A stretch of 64,000 nucleotides of DNA from Adlercreutzia caecimuris B7 (GTDB lineage Bacteria; Actinomycetota; Coriobacteriia; Coriobacteriales; Eggerthellaceae): positions 700,424-764,423 of the forward strand of contig NZ_KE159646.1 of NCBI RefSeq assembly GCF_000403355.2, given 5' to 3'. The notes beneath the pieces are model-generated. The model ran no database searches, was not told where the DNA came from, and saw nothing but the letters and a program-made list of their open reading frames with translations. Below, one piece after another: positions 8,732-16,488 of this stretch (its first letter is position 1; every line of letters starts with the position of its first letter). The translations under genes and the position numbers were made by a program.

Positions 8732-10624
8732 CTAGACCTCCAGAATGTTCACGACCACCATCGGACGCTGCTTGGTGCGCTCCCACAGAAGGGACAGGAG
8801 CGCATCGCGCGCCGCCTTGCGCAGCTCCTTGGCGCCTGCGCCCTTCGAGAGCGCCTTGCGCAGCGCGCCGGTGACGGCGCTGCCAGCCTCCTGGCCCAGG
8901 TAGTAGTCGTCGCCGCCGGTGATGCCGTGCATGGACACCTGCACCTCCCCCACGACCTGCTTGCGCTTCGCGTCCACGGCCGCGGCCACGCTGGCAAAGC
9001 CCTGGTTGCCGAGGGTGTTGCGCTCGTCGAGCACGTCCTGGGAGGTATCGCCCACCGACAGGCCGTCTACGTACACGATGCCCGAGGGCACGCCCTCGCC
9101 GCGGGCGATGCCCATGGCCGACAGCTCCAGCGCATCGCCGTTCTCCAGGATGTAGATGTTGTCGGGATCCACCCCGGTGGCCTCGGCAAGCTTCGCGTGG
9201 GCCCGCAGGTGGGTGGCCTCGCCGTGCACGGGCATGAAGGCCTTGGGCTTCACGAGGGTGAGCATGATCTTCAGCTCCTCGGCGCCCGCGTGGCCCGACA
9301 CGTGCACCTTGCCGCGGCTCTTGTCGTAGACATCGGCGCCGATCTTCGCCAGCGAGTTGATGACGCGGGTCACGGCCTTCTCGTTGCCGGGAACCGGCGT
9401 GGCCGAGATGATGACGGTGTCGCCCTCCTCGATCTCGATGGTCTTGTGCTCGCCGTTGGCAATGCGCCCGAGGGCGCTTAGGGGCTCGCCCTGGCTGCCC
9501 GTGCACATGATGACGATCTGGTCGGCGGGAATGCCCTTCATATCGTAGGCGTCGATGAGGTTGTCGTCCGAGATCTTCAGGTAGCCGAGCCGCCGCGCAA
9601 TGTCGGTGTTCTGGATCATGGAGCGCCCGGTGACGACCACCTTGCGGCCGTTCTTCACCGCTGCATCGCAGATCTGCTGCATGCGGTGGATATGGCTCGC
9701 GAAGCTGGCGATGATGACGCGGCCCTTGGCCTGGGAGATGATCTGCTCCAGGGTCTTGCCCACCTCCGCCTCGCTCGGCGTGAAGTTGGGGTTCATGGCG
9801 CCCGTGGAGTCGCTCATCATAAGGTCGACGCCCTGCTCGGAAAAGCGCGTGATGGCGGCGAAGTCGGTGGTCACGCCGTCGATGGGCGTCTGATCCAGCT
9901 TGAAGTCGCCGGTGTGCAGGACGTTGCCGGCCGGGCTCTGGATAAAGAGACCCACCGCTCCCGGGATGGAGTGGTTCACGGCGAAGAAGTCCACCTTGAA
10001 GCAGCCGAGCTTGATCTCCTCGCCGGATTTGATCTCGATGAGCTTGGCGTTCTTGATCTTATGCTCGGCGAATTTGCCCTCGATGAGGCCCAAGGTGAGC
10101 TTGGTGGCGTAGATGTTCACCGTGCGGTCGAGGTCCTTCAAAAGGTAGGGCAGCGTGCCGGTGTGGTCCTCGTGGCCGTGGGTGATGATGATACCGCGCA
10201 GCTTGTCGGCGTTCTCCAGCACGTAGGTGTAATCGGGCAAGATGAGATCCACACCCGGATGGTCGTCGTCGGGAAACATCAGGCCCGCGTCGTCCAAGAT
10301 CATGTCGCCGCCGCACTCGAAGGCGGTCATGTTCTTGCCGATGGCGTCCAGGCCGCCGAGCGGGATGATGCGCAGCTTGGCGTTGGGGTCCTTCGACGCC
10401 TTCGAGCCGCGGCGCGAGCGGCGGTTCTCGGAGCGCTGGGCACCGTCGGCGCCCTCGCCGCGCGAGAGCTGGGGGCGCTTGCGCTCGAGGTTCACCCGCT
10501 TGAAGGAGGTGTTGTTCTTGCGGCTGCCGTTGCCGTTGCCGCCGTTGCGGCGGCCGCGTCCGTTTTGGGACGCGGCCTGGTTCGCGGCGCCGCGCTCGTT
10601 CTTCTCTTGCTTCTCGTTGGCCAT
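8732..10624 (-). CDS. rnj: Ribonuclease J
   Basis: RNase J is a beta-CASP metallo-beta-lactamase 5'-exo/endoribonuclease that degrades mRNA and matures rRNA. The zinc motif HGHEDH is at 149-154 after IIPLGGLDAIGKNMTAFE, and the beta-CASP blocks (IIASFASHIHRMQQI, MCTGSQGEPLSAL, HVSGHAGAEELK, PVHGEATHLRAHAKLA) follow in order. The start chosen is the ATG of MANEKQEKNE at 10624 because AAGGAA lies six bases upstream; an in-frame opening further upstream has no ribosome site. The Asn/Gly/Arg-rich first 80 residues form a basic, probably disordered RNA-binding extension. An ATG-proximal neighbour is dapA, but a strong terminator separates them. Confidence 0.95.
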   Translation of the reverse strand: MANEKQEKNERGAANQAASQNGRGRRNGGNGNGSRKNNTSFKRVNLERKRPQLSRGEGADGAQRSENRRSRRGSKASKDPNAKLRIIPLGGLDAIGKNMTAFECGGDMILDDAGLMFPDDDHPGVDLILPDYTYVLENADKLRGIIITHGHEDHTGTLPYLLKDLDRTVNIYATKLTLGLIEGKFAEHKIKNAKLIEIKSGEEIKLGCFKVDFFAVNHSIPGAVGLFIQSPAGNVLHTGDFKLDQTPIDGVTTDFAAITRFSEQGVDLMMSDSTGAMNPNFTPSEAEVGKTLEQIISQAKGRVIIASFASHIHRMQQICDAAVKNGRKVVVTGRSMIQNTDIARRLGYLKISDDNLIDAYDMKGIPADQIVIMCTGSQGEPLSALGRIANGEHKTIEIEEGDTVIISATPVPGNEKAVTRVINSLAKIGADVYDKSRGKVHVSGHAGAEELKIMLTLVKPKAFMPVHGEATHLRAHAKLAEATGVDPDNIYILENGDALELSAMGIARGEGVPSGIVYVDGLSVGDTSQDVLDERNTLGNQGFASVAAAVDAKRKQVVGEVQVSMHGITGGDDYYLGQEAGSAVTGALRKALSKGAGAKELRKAARDALLSLLWERTKQRPMVVVNILEV

Positions 10625-10656
10625 AGAGTTCCTTGTCTTTCGTTGACGTATCTTGC

Positions 10657-10689
10657 AAAAACGCCGGTCCGCCTCAGGCGGTCCGGCGT
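10657..10689 (-). terminator. Rho-independent terminator after dapA
   Basis: On the minus strand the arms ACGCCGG and CCGGCGT, extended by inner arms CCGCCT and AGGCGG, form a long hairpin over 10661-10689 followed by a TTTT run (10657-10660 on plus). It lies between dapA and RNase J. Confidence 0.85.
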
Positions 10690-10712
10690 CAACCGTTTCG
10701 GTGAAACGCGCG

Positions 10713-11615
10713 CTAGGCCAAGACGCCGACCTCGCGCATAATGGCGGCCAGAGCGGCCGACTGCTCGGGGGTGGCATCCACCAAAGGCAGGCGCACGCCG
10801 CCCACGGGAAAACCGACGAGCTTCAGGGCCTCCTTCACGAGGATGGGATTCGCCGTGGCGAAGAGCCCCGTCATGAGGGGCAGAAGCGCGGCGTTGGCCT
10901 CTTCGGCCTCCTCCCACCGGCCGGCCGCGGCCAGCTCCACGATCTCCTTCATACGCTCCGGAGCCACGTTGCCGATAGTGGAGATGACGCCAACACCGCC
11001 CAGGCGCATGATATCGAGGGTGGCCGAGTCGTCGCCGGAGTACACGTCGAAGCCGGCAGGGGCGCCCTCGATGATAGCCTTCACCTGGTCCAGGTTGCCC
11101 GAAGCCTCCTTGATGGCGACGATATTGTCGCAGTTGTGGGCCAGGCGCAGCGTGGTCTCGGCCTCCATGTTGATGGAGCAGCGCCCCGGAATGTTGTACA
11201 GGATGATGGGCATGTCGGTGGAATCGGCGATGGTCTTGAAGTGGCGGTAGAGGCCCTCCTGCGGCGGCTTGTTGTAATAGGGCACGACGCACATGAAGCC
11301 GTCGACGCCAAGCTTGGCCGCGTCCTGGGCGAAGTACACGGTGTCGGCCGTGCAGTTGTCGCCCACGTTCGCGATGACGGGCACGCGCCCGCCCACGGCG
11401 CGCAGCACCGCGCGGAACAGCTCCAGCTTCTGGGGATAGAACACCGTGGGGCTCTCGCCGGTGGTGCCGTTCACGATAATGGCGTCCACCCCGCCGGCAA
11501 CGAGGCGGTCGGCCAGTTGCTGAGCCCGATCGAGGTCGAGTTCGAGATTTTGATCGAAGGGCGTGACCATAGCCGGAATGAGGCGGCCGAAGCGAGGATC
11601 GCGCTTGAATTCCAT
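10713..11615 (-). CDS. dapA: 4-hydroxy-tetrahydrodipicolinate synthase DapA
   Basis: DapA condenses pyruvate with aspartate semialdehyde, the first committed step to diaminopimelate and lysine. Family motifs are all present: GTTGESPTVF (substrate threonines), VVPYYNKPPQEGLYRHF (the proton-relay tyrosine) and IVAIKEASGN (the Schiff-base lysine). The start is MEFKRDPRFG at 11615, with AAGGAG five bases upstream; the open frame extends further without a ribosome site. From this start it has 300 residues, the usual length. It follows dapB on the same strand, giving a lysine/peptidoglycan precursor pair. Confidence 0.96.
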   Translation of the reverse strand: MEFKRDPRFGRLIPAMVTPFDQNLELDLDRAQQLADRLVAGGVDAIIVNGTTGESPTVFYPQKLELFRAVLRAVGGRVPVIANVGDNCTADTVYFAQDAAKLGVDGFMCVVPYYNKPPQEGLYRHFKTIADSTDMPIILYNIPGRCSINMEAETTLRLAHNCDNIVAIKEASGNLDQVKAIIEGAPAGFDVYSGDDSATLDIMRLGGVGVISTIGNVAPERMKEIVELAAAGRWEEAEEANAALLPLMTGLFATANPILVKEALKLVGFPVGGVRLPLVDATPEQSAALAAIMREVGVLA

Positions 11616-11679
11616 GGTGCATCTCCTTTGGCACAAGCCGAGGCGCGCAGTCGCGCCGGTGCGTTTCAACTGAGCTCCC

Positions 11680-11708
11680 ATTATGCCACTGATGTTCGTA
11701 TGCGGGAA
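11680..11708 (-). promoter_or_regulatory. Candidate dapA promoter
   Basis: On the minus strand a -10 CATAAT (11680-11685) is preceded at 17 bases by a weak -35 TTCCCG (11703-11708). It lies after the dapB hairpin and about 65 bases before the dapA start, so dapA may also be transcribed separately from dapB. Confidence 0.4.
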
Positions 11709-11740
11709 CGAGAGCGGTGCTAAGTTCGCCAAACGCACAA

Positions 11741-11770
11741 GGAGGACGGCCGTGCGAGCGACCGTCCTCC
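11741..11770 (-). terminator. Hairpin after dapB (terminator-like)
   Basis: GGAGGACGG (11741-11749) pairs with CCGTCCTCC (11762-11770). On the minus strand only a weak TTGTGCGTTT follows, so termination may be partial or Rho-dependent. Confidence 0.5.
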
Positions 11771-11793
11771 CCTTCTACGCCGGTGGCGGGGCC

Positions 11794-12567
11794 CTAGGCC
11801 ATGAAGGTCTCCAGACCCACGATAAGCCCCTCGCGCTCCCCCACGCTGCGAATGCCCAGAAGCACCCCGGGCATGTAGGAAGTGCGGTCCCACGAGTCGT
11901 GGCGGATGGTGAGCGTCTGGCCAAGGGAGCCGAAGATGACTTCCTGGCTGGCCACGTAGCCCATGGAGCGCACCGCATGCACCGGCACGCCCTCCACGAG
12001 CGCCCCGCGGGCGCCCTCGGCGCCGGGCATCTCGGTCTCGCGACCGGGAGCCTCGCTCACGCGGGGGCTGCGGGCCTCGGCGATCAGCTGGGCGGTGCGC
12101 ACCGCCGTGCCCGAGGGGGCGTCCTTCTTGTTGCAGTGGTGAAACTCCATGACCTCGGCCTCGGGGAAGTAGGGCGCGGCAGCCTTCGCGAACTCCATCA
12201 TGAGCACGGCGCCCGTGGTGAAGTTCGGCGCGTAGAACAAGGCTGTGCCCGGGGCCGCGTCGGCCGCCAACTGCCCGAGCGTCTCGTTGGAAAGCCCCGT
12301 GGTGCCCACCACGCAGTCCACCCCGGCCGGCAGCGCCGCGGCCAGGTTGCCCGCCACGACGGAGGGCTGGGTGAAGTCCACGAGCACATCGGCATCCACG
12401 GCTTCCAGGGCATCGGCTACCGTGGCGAACACCGGGAAGGCGCCCGCATCGCCCGCGGCATGAGGGTCGATGCCGCAGACCACCTGCATATCGTCGGCCG
12501 CCGTGACAGCGTCCACCACAGCGCTTCCCATCCGGCCGGCGCATCCGGCCACAGCAACATTGATCAT
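11794..12567 (-). CDS. dapB: 4-hydroxy-tetrahydrodipicolinate reductase DapB
   Basis: DapB reduces the DapA product with NAD(P)H in diaminopimelate synthesis. The nucleotide-binding start INVAVAGCAGRMGSAVVDAV, the central VDFTQPSVVAGNLAAALPAG block, and the catalytic/substrate segment EFHHCNKKDAPSGTA are present. The length of 257 residues is normal. A good AGGAGG lies before the ATG. The 220-base leader between pnp and dapB contains the pnp terminator and a large nested palindrome (12617-12726) that may influence expression. Confidence 0.96.
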   Translation of the reverse strand: MINVAVAGCAGRMGSAVVDAVTAADDMQVVCGIDPHAAGDAGAFPVFATVADALEAVDADVLVDFTQPSVVAGNLAAALPAGVDCVVGTTGLSNETLGQLAADAAPGTALFYAPNFTTGAVLMMEFAKAAAPYFPEAEVMEFHHCNKKDAPSGTAVRTAQLIAEARSPRVSEAPGRETEMPGAEGARGALVEGVPVHAVRSMGYVASQEVIFGSLGQTLTIRHDSWDRTSYMPGVLLGIRSVGEREGLIVGLETFMA

Positions 12568-12616
12568 GAAGACCTCCTCTTGTTCGCAATGAAGTTCGGC
12601 GAGAGTTGAGTTCAGA

Positions 12617-12726
12617 GGAGGGAGGGGGCGCCTTGACCGAGCGAGTTCCGCAGCGACGGGAACAGCCCGGTGGGCTGTTCCCCAAAGCGAGGACTGTCTG
12701 AGCGAATCAAGGTGCCCCCTCCCTCC
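12617..12726. repeat. Nested 110-bp palindrome in the pnp-dapB spacer
   Basis: The outer arms 12617-12636 and 12707-12726 are 20 bases each and complementary at 19 positions, the exception being a possible G-U. In the middle, GGGAACAGCCC (12658-12668) and GGGCTGTTCCC (12672-12682) form a perfect 11-bp hairpin with a three-base loop. On the minus strand it lies in the untranslated leader of dapB. No poly-T follows, so a simple terminator is not the obvious reading. Confidence 0.8.
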
Positions 12727-12741
12727 GACGGGCGGCGAGCC

Positions 12742-12775
12742 TCAAAAGGAAAGAAAGGCCGTAGACTTCACGGCC
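12742..12775 (-). terminator. Terminator after pnp
   Basis: GGCCGT (12757-12762) and ACGGCC (12770-12775) form the stem. The minus strand then runs TTTCTTTCCTTTT (12742-12756 on plus). It lies directly downstream of the pnp stop codon. Confidence 0.75.
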
Positions 12776-12787
12776 CTTCCCTCTCAG

Positions 12788-15001
12788 CTAGTTGCTCTCG
12801 TGACGACGGCGCGGAGTACGGCCGGCGCGACCGGGACGCATGTCCTCGCCGCGGCGCTCGCGACGTTCGCCGTGGCCGCGGTCCTCGCGGCGGGCCGGGG
12901 CGCTCCCCTCGGGGGCGTCCGGCTTGTCCAGACGATCGAGGGAGATCTTGCCGGTCTTCGGATCCACTTCCAGCACCACGACCTTGATGACGTCGCCCAG
13001 GTTCAGCACGTCCTCCACCTTGCCCACGCGGCCGTTGGCCACGCGGGAGATGTGCAGCAGGCCGTCCTTGCCGGGGGTCAGCTTCACGAAGGCGCCGAAG
13101 TCCTTGATGCCGACGACCTCGCCCTCGAACTCCTCGCCCACCTCGGGTTCCTTCACGATGCCCAAGATCATGGCCTTGGCGGCCTCCATGGCGGTGCCGG
13201 AGGTGGCACCCACATGGATGGTGCCGTCCTCCTGGATGTCGATGGAGGCGCCGGTCTCCTCCTGGATGCCGCGGACGACTTTGCCGCCGGACCCGATGAC
13301 GTCGCGGATCTTGTCCACGGGGATCTTGATGGTCTCGATGCGCGGCGCGGTCTCCTTCATCTCGGCGCGGGGGCCGTCGATGGTGGCGAGCATGGCCTTG
13401 AGGATGTGGGCGCGGCCCTCGTGGGCCTGCTTCAGGGCGCGGGCGAGAATCTCCACGGACAGGCCGCGGGCCTTGTTGTCCATCTGAAGCGCGGTGATGC
13501 CGTTGGGCGTTCCGCACACCTTGAAGTCCATGTCGCCGAGGAAGTCCTCGATGCCCTGGATGTCGGAGAGCACGACCACGTCGTCGCCCTCCTTGATAAG
13601 GCCCATGGCCACACCGGAGACCGGAGCCGAGATCGGCACGCCGGCATCCATGAGCGCCAGGCAGCTGCCGCAGGCAGAAGCCATGGACGACGAGCCGTTG
13701 GACTCGAGCACCTCGGAGACCACGCGGATGGCGTAGGGGAAGGTGTCGGTGTCGGGCAGCACCGGCAAGATAGCGCGCTCGGCGAGAGCGCCATGGCCCA
13801 CCTCGCGGCGCTTCGGGGCGCCCATGCGACCGGTCTCGCCGGTGCAGTAGGGCGGGAAGTTGTACTGGTGCATGTAGCGCTTGCCCTCTTCGGGCCAAAT
13901 GGTGTCGAGGCGCTGCCACTCGTTGAGCATGCCGAGGGTGCACACGGACATGACCTGGGTCTGACCGCGCTGGAACAGACCGCTTCCGTGGACACGGGGC
14001 AGGTAGCCCGGCACGATGTAGAGCGGACGAATCTCCTCGGGAGTGCGCCCGTCGACGCGCTCGCCGGTCTCGATGATCATGGCGCGCATGGCACGCTTCT
14101 CAAGGGACTTGAGCGCGGCCTTGATGTCGCTGCCCCAGGTAGCGCGCTCCTCCTCGGTGAAGTCATTCTCGATGATGGAGGCCTTGAGCTGCTCCACCTT
14201 GCCCATGCGAGCGGCCTTGTCGGCGTCCTTCAGGGCCGCGGACATCTCGGCCAGGTGCGCGTCCACCCGCTCGGCCACCGACGGGTCGGCGGCGTGGATG
14301 GTGTAGTCCATGGGAGTGGGGTTCACGCGGGCGAGGAAAGCGGACTGCTTCTCGCAGAAGGCGGCGATGGCCTCCTGGCCGAAGGTCATGGCGGCCAGCA
14401 TGTCCTCCTCGGAGATCTCCTCGGCGCCGGCCTCCACCATGGAGATGTAGTCGGCGGTGCCCGCGATGGTCAGCTCCAGGTCGGAGGTCTCCATCTCGGT
14501 GTTGGTGGGGTTCACGATGAACTCGCCGGTCTCGGCGTTGCGGCCGATGCGCACTGCGGCGGCCGGGCCGTCGAAGGGAGCGCCGCCCACGAGCAGGGCC
14601 GCCGAAGCGCCGGCAACGCAGATGGTGTCGGGCAGGTTCTCATCGTCGATCACGAGCGGGGTGGCAACGATGTGCACCTCGTTCTTGTAGCCGTCGGGGA
14701 AGCCGGGACGGATGGGACGGTCCACCATGCGGGCCACGAGCGTGCCGTGGTCGGAGGGCTTCGCCTCGCGCTTGAGGTAGCCGCCGGGGATGCGGCCCAC
14801 GGCGTACATCTTCTCGATGTAGTCGACGGTCAGGGGGAAGAAGTCGTAGTCGCGCTCCTGGTTGGAGACGACGGCGGTCACGAGCACGCTCGTCTCGCCG
14901 CAGGTGACGAGCACAGCGCCGGTGGCCTGCTTGGCCAGCTCGCCCGTTTCCAGGCGGTACTGCTTGCCGTACAGCTCGAATTCTTCAACGATCTTGGTCA
15001 T
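12788..15001 (-). CDS. pnp: Polyribonucleotide nucleotidyltransferase (PNPase)
   Basis: PNPase is the phosphorolytic 3'-5' exoribonuclease that degrades mRNA and can add tails. Two RNase PH-like cores are joined by an all-alpha linker: the first core includes FFPLTVDYIEKMYAVGRIPG, the second FQRGQTQVMSVCTLG and the catalytic DIQGIEDFLGDMDFKVCGT block. A KH domain (IRDVIGSGGKVVRGIQEETG) and an S1 domain (GIKDFGAFVKLTPGKDGLLH) follow. The last 50 residues are an Arg/Gly/Pro-rich tail, probably disordered. It lies downstream of rpsO, the classical pairing, though a strong hairpin separates them. Confidence 0.97.
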   Translation of the reverse strand: MTKIVEEFELYGKQYRLETGELAKQATGAVLVTCGETSVLVTAVVSNQERDYDFFPLTVDYIEKMYAVGRIPGGYLKREAKPSDHGTLVARMVDRPIRPGFPDGYKNEVHIVATPLVIDDENLPDTICVAGASAALLVGGAPFDGPAAAVRIGRNAETGEFIVNPTNTEMETSDLELTIAGTADYISMVEAGAEEISEEDMLAAMTFGQEAIAAFCEKQSAFLARVNPTPMDYTIHAADPSVAERVDAHLAEMSAALKDADKAARMGKVEQLKASIIENDFTEEERATWGSDIKAALKSLEKRAMRAMIIETGERVDGRTPEEIRPLYIVPGYLPRVHGSGLFQRGQTQVMSVCTLGMLNEWQRLDTIWPEEGKRYMHQYNFPPYCTGETGRMGAPKRREVGHGALAERAILPVLPDTDTFPYAIRVVSEVLESNGSSSMASACGSCLALMDAGVPISAPVSGVAMGLIKEGDDVVVLSDIQGIEDFLGDMDFKVCGTPNGITALQMDNKARGLSVEILARALKQAHEGRAHILKAMLATIDGPRAEMKETAPRIETIKIPVDKIRDVIGSGGKVVRGIQEETGASIDIQEDGTIHVGATSGTAMEAAKAMILGIVKEPEVGEEFEGEVVGIKDFGAFVKLTPGKDGLLHISRVANGRVGKVEDVLNLGDVIKVVVLEVDPKTGKISLDRLDKPDAPEGSAPARREDRGHGERRERRGEDMRPGRAGRTPRRRHESN

Positions 15002-15131
15002 AGCTTTTTCTTTCTCTTCTCCTTTCGCGCCTCATTGCGCGAAGGCTTCCTTCGGCGGCAGGCTACTTATATTCCCCCGCCCCCGCGACCGCGCGCGCCT
15101 CATGCGCGCCGCGACCGCTCTATACAGCAAA

Positions 15132-15150
15132 CGGGGCCCCGCGGGGCCCC
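15132..15150 (-). terminator. GC-rich hairpin after rpsO
   Basis: CGGGGCCCCGCGGGGCCCC is a near-perfect palindrome just after the rpsO stop, followed on the minus strand by GTTTGCT. It lies between rpsO and pnp and may reduce read-through into pnp or act as an RNase processing site. Confidence 0.6.
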
Positions 15151-15163
15151 GAACCTGCTCGAA

Positions 15164-15451
15164 CTAGATGTTATCGCGGATACCGAGCTTCTTGATGAGC
15201 GCACGGTACTCGTCGATGTCGCGGTTCTTGATGTACTTCAGCATACCGCGGCGCTTACCGATGAGCATCATGAGGCCGCGGCGGGTGTGGTTGTCCTTCT
15301 TGTGAACCTTCAGGTGCTCGGTGAGGTTGCGGATGCGCTCCGAGAGAATCGCCACCTGGACCTCGGCGGAGCCGGAATCCTGGTCGTTCTTGCCGAACTC
15401 CTTGATGAGCTCGGCGGTGCGCTCGCGGGAGATGCTGTCGCGATTGGCCAT
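15164..15451 (-). CDS. rpsO: 30S ribosomal protein S15
   Basis: S15 binds the three-way junction of 16S rRNA early in 30S assembly. The family core is clear ([51 protein letters not shown]). The start is [10 protein letters not shown] at 15451, with AAAGGTGG upstream; the larger open frame upstream is non-coding leader. The 95 residues are slightly longer than the usual 89. A promoter is visible about 140 bases upstream, leaving a long leader that could carry S15 autoregulation. Confidence 0.97.
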   Translation of the reverse strand: MANRDSISRERTAELIKEFGKNDQDSGSAEVQVAILSERIRNLTEHLKVHKKDNHTRRGLMMLIGKRRGMLKYIKNRDIDEYRALIKKLGIRDNI

Positions 15452-15588
15452 GTCTGCCACCTTTCTTCTGCGGGCGTACGACCCGCCTCTTCGCCGCTTG
15501 GCGCGGCCTTCCGTTGCGTCGCATCCGAGCGGGAAAGCGGGTGGCGCATTCGAGCTAGGACGCGATGGGCTGTTTGCACAGCTTGCCC

Positions 15589-15617
15589 AGTATAGGCGAG
15601 GTGCGGCGCACCCACAA
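15589..15617 (-). promoter_or_regulatory. rpsO promoter and long leader
   Basis: On the minus strand TTGTGG (15612-15617) and TATACT (15589-15594) are spaced by 17 bases, a good sigma-A promoter. The transcript would have about 130 untranslated bases (15452-15582) before rpsO, a setting in which S15 often represses its own translation. The leader structure was not resolved here. Confidence 0.65.
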
Positions 15618-15711
15618 GCGGCAATTCCGCGAGCGTCACGTTTTCTGCATAGACGCCTGCCGCCGCTTTGCATGGGGGCGCGGGCCGTGCCGGGGAGCCG
15701 AGGGCGGCGCG

Positions 15712-16479
15712 CTAGAACAGGCCGCTCGTGAAGAGAAACTCCAGCGACTTGAGAGGCGCGCCCACATGGGCCCGCACGAGGGACTGAACAAGATGGAGCA
15801 CGGCGAAGCTGGCCGAGATGTCGGCTGGGCCGGCGGCAATGGCATCGAACGTGCTCGCAAGGAAGTACTGCGCCCAGCACAGCGTGGCCGCATCGACCGA
15901 TTCAGTTTCTAGCGACGGGCGGCAGGCGGGGCAGGCCACTCCCCCCTCGATAGCCGAGAAGGGCAGTCGCGCGCCGTCCTCGAGCGCCACAGGCTCGCCG
16001 CAGCTGACGCATACCTCCAAGCTCGGCCTGAGGCCCGAGAATGCGAGGGTCTTCAGCAGCGAGGCAGCCGCCACGGCCAGGACGTGCGCCTCATCGGCGG
16101 CATCCATAGCGCGAAGCGCCCGGTCGGTCGCCTGAAACAGACGCGGGTTCTCCAGAGCGGGCTGGGCAACGCGCCCGAGCAGCTCCAACACGGGCATGGC
16201 CGCCGTCGAGGACTCCACGGTGCGGCGCAGCCTATCGTGGGCGGCCGCAAGCCGTGCCTCCTTCACGATATCGAGGCTGCGCCCCCGGGCGCACAGAAGA
16301 TCGACTGCGCAGAGAGGCTCGGTACGGGCCGCAAACGAGCTCTTCGGCTTGCGGGCGCCCTTGGCCACGGCCTTCGCAAGCGAGCCGTCCTCGGCGAGCA
16401 TCGTGAGAATGAGGTCGCTCTCCCCCAGTTTCGTGCGTCGCAGGATAAGGGCGCGCAGCCTATAGGTGGGCTGGGACAC
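15712..16479 (-). CDS. recO: DNA repair protein RecO
   Basis: RecO anneals single strands and loads RecA with RecR. The N-terminal OB fold is evident ([20 protein letters not shown], then a basic [12 protein letters not shown] segment), followed by a helical domain and a zinc-binding loop with CVSCGE and CPACR (four cysteines). The length of 255 residues is typical. It starts nine bases after the PASTA protein gene, in the same operon as era and ybeY further upstream. Confidence 0.93.
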   Translation of the reverse strand: MSQPTYRLRALILRRTKLGESDLILTMLAEDGSLAKAVAKGARKPKSSFAARTEPLCAVDLLCARGRSLDIVKEARLAAAHDRLRRTVESSTAAMPVLELLGRVAQPALENPRLFQATDRALRAMDAADEAHVLAVAAASLLKTLAFSGLRPSLEVCVSCGEPVALEDGARLPFSAIEGGVACPACRPSLETESVDAATLCWAQYFLASTFDAIAAGPADISASFAVLHLVQSLVRAHVGAPLKSLEFLFTSGLF

Positions 16480-16488
16480 GTCCGCTAC

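Noticed and set aside
12568-12787. Lysine riboswitch before dapB
   Set aside because: The leader folds into two simple nested stems and lacks the five-way junction and conserved internal loops expected of that class.
12800-15595. A 931-codon open frame on the plus strand opposite pnp, and similar long frames opposite ftsK, mtaB and the permeases
   Set aside because: They are antisense frames of high-GC genes with His/Ala/Gly-rich nonsense composition and no motifs; the minus-strand genes are certain.
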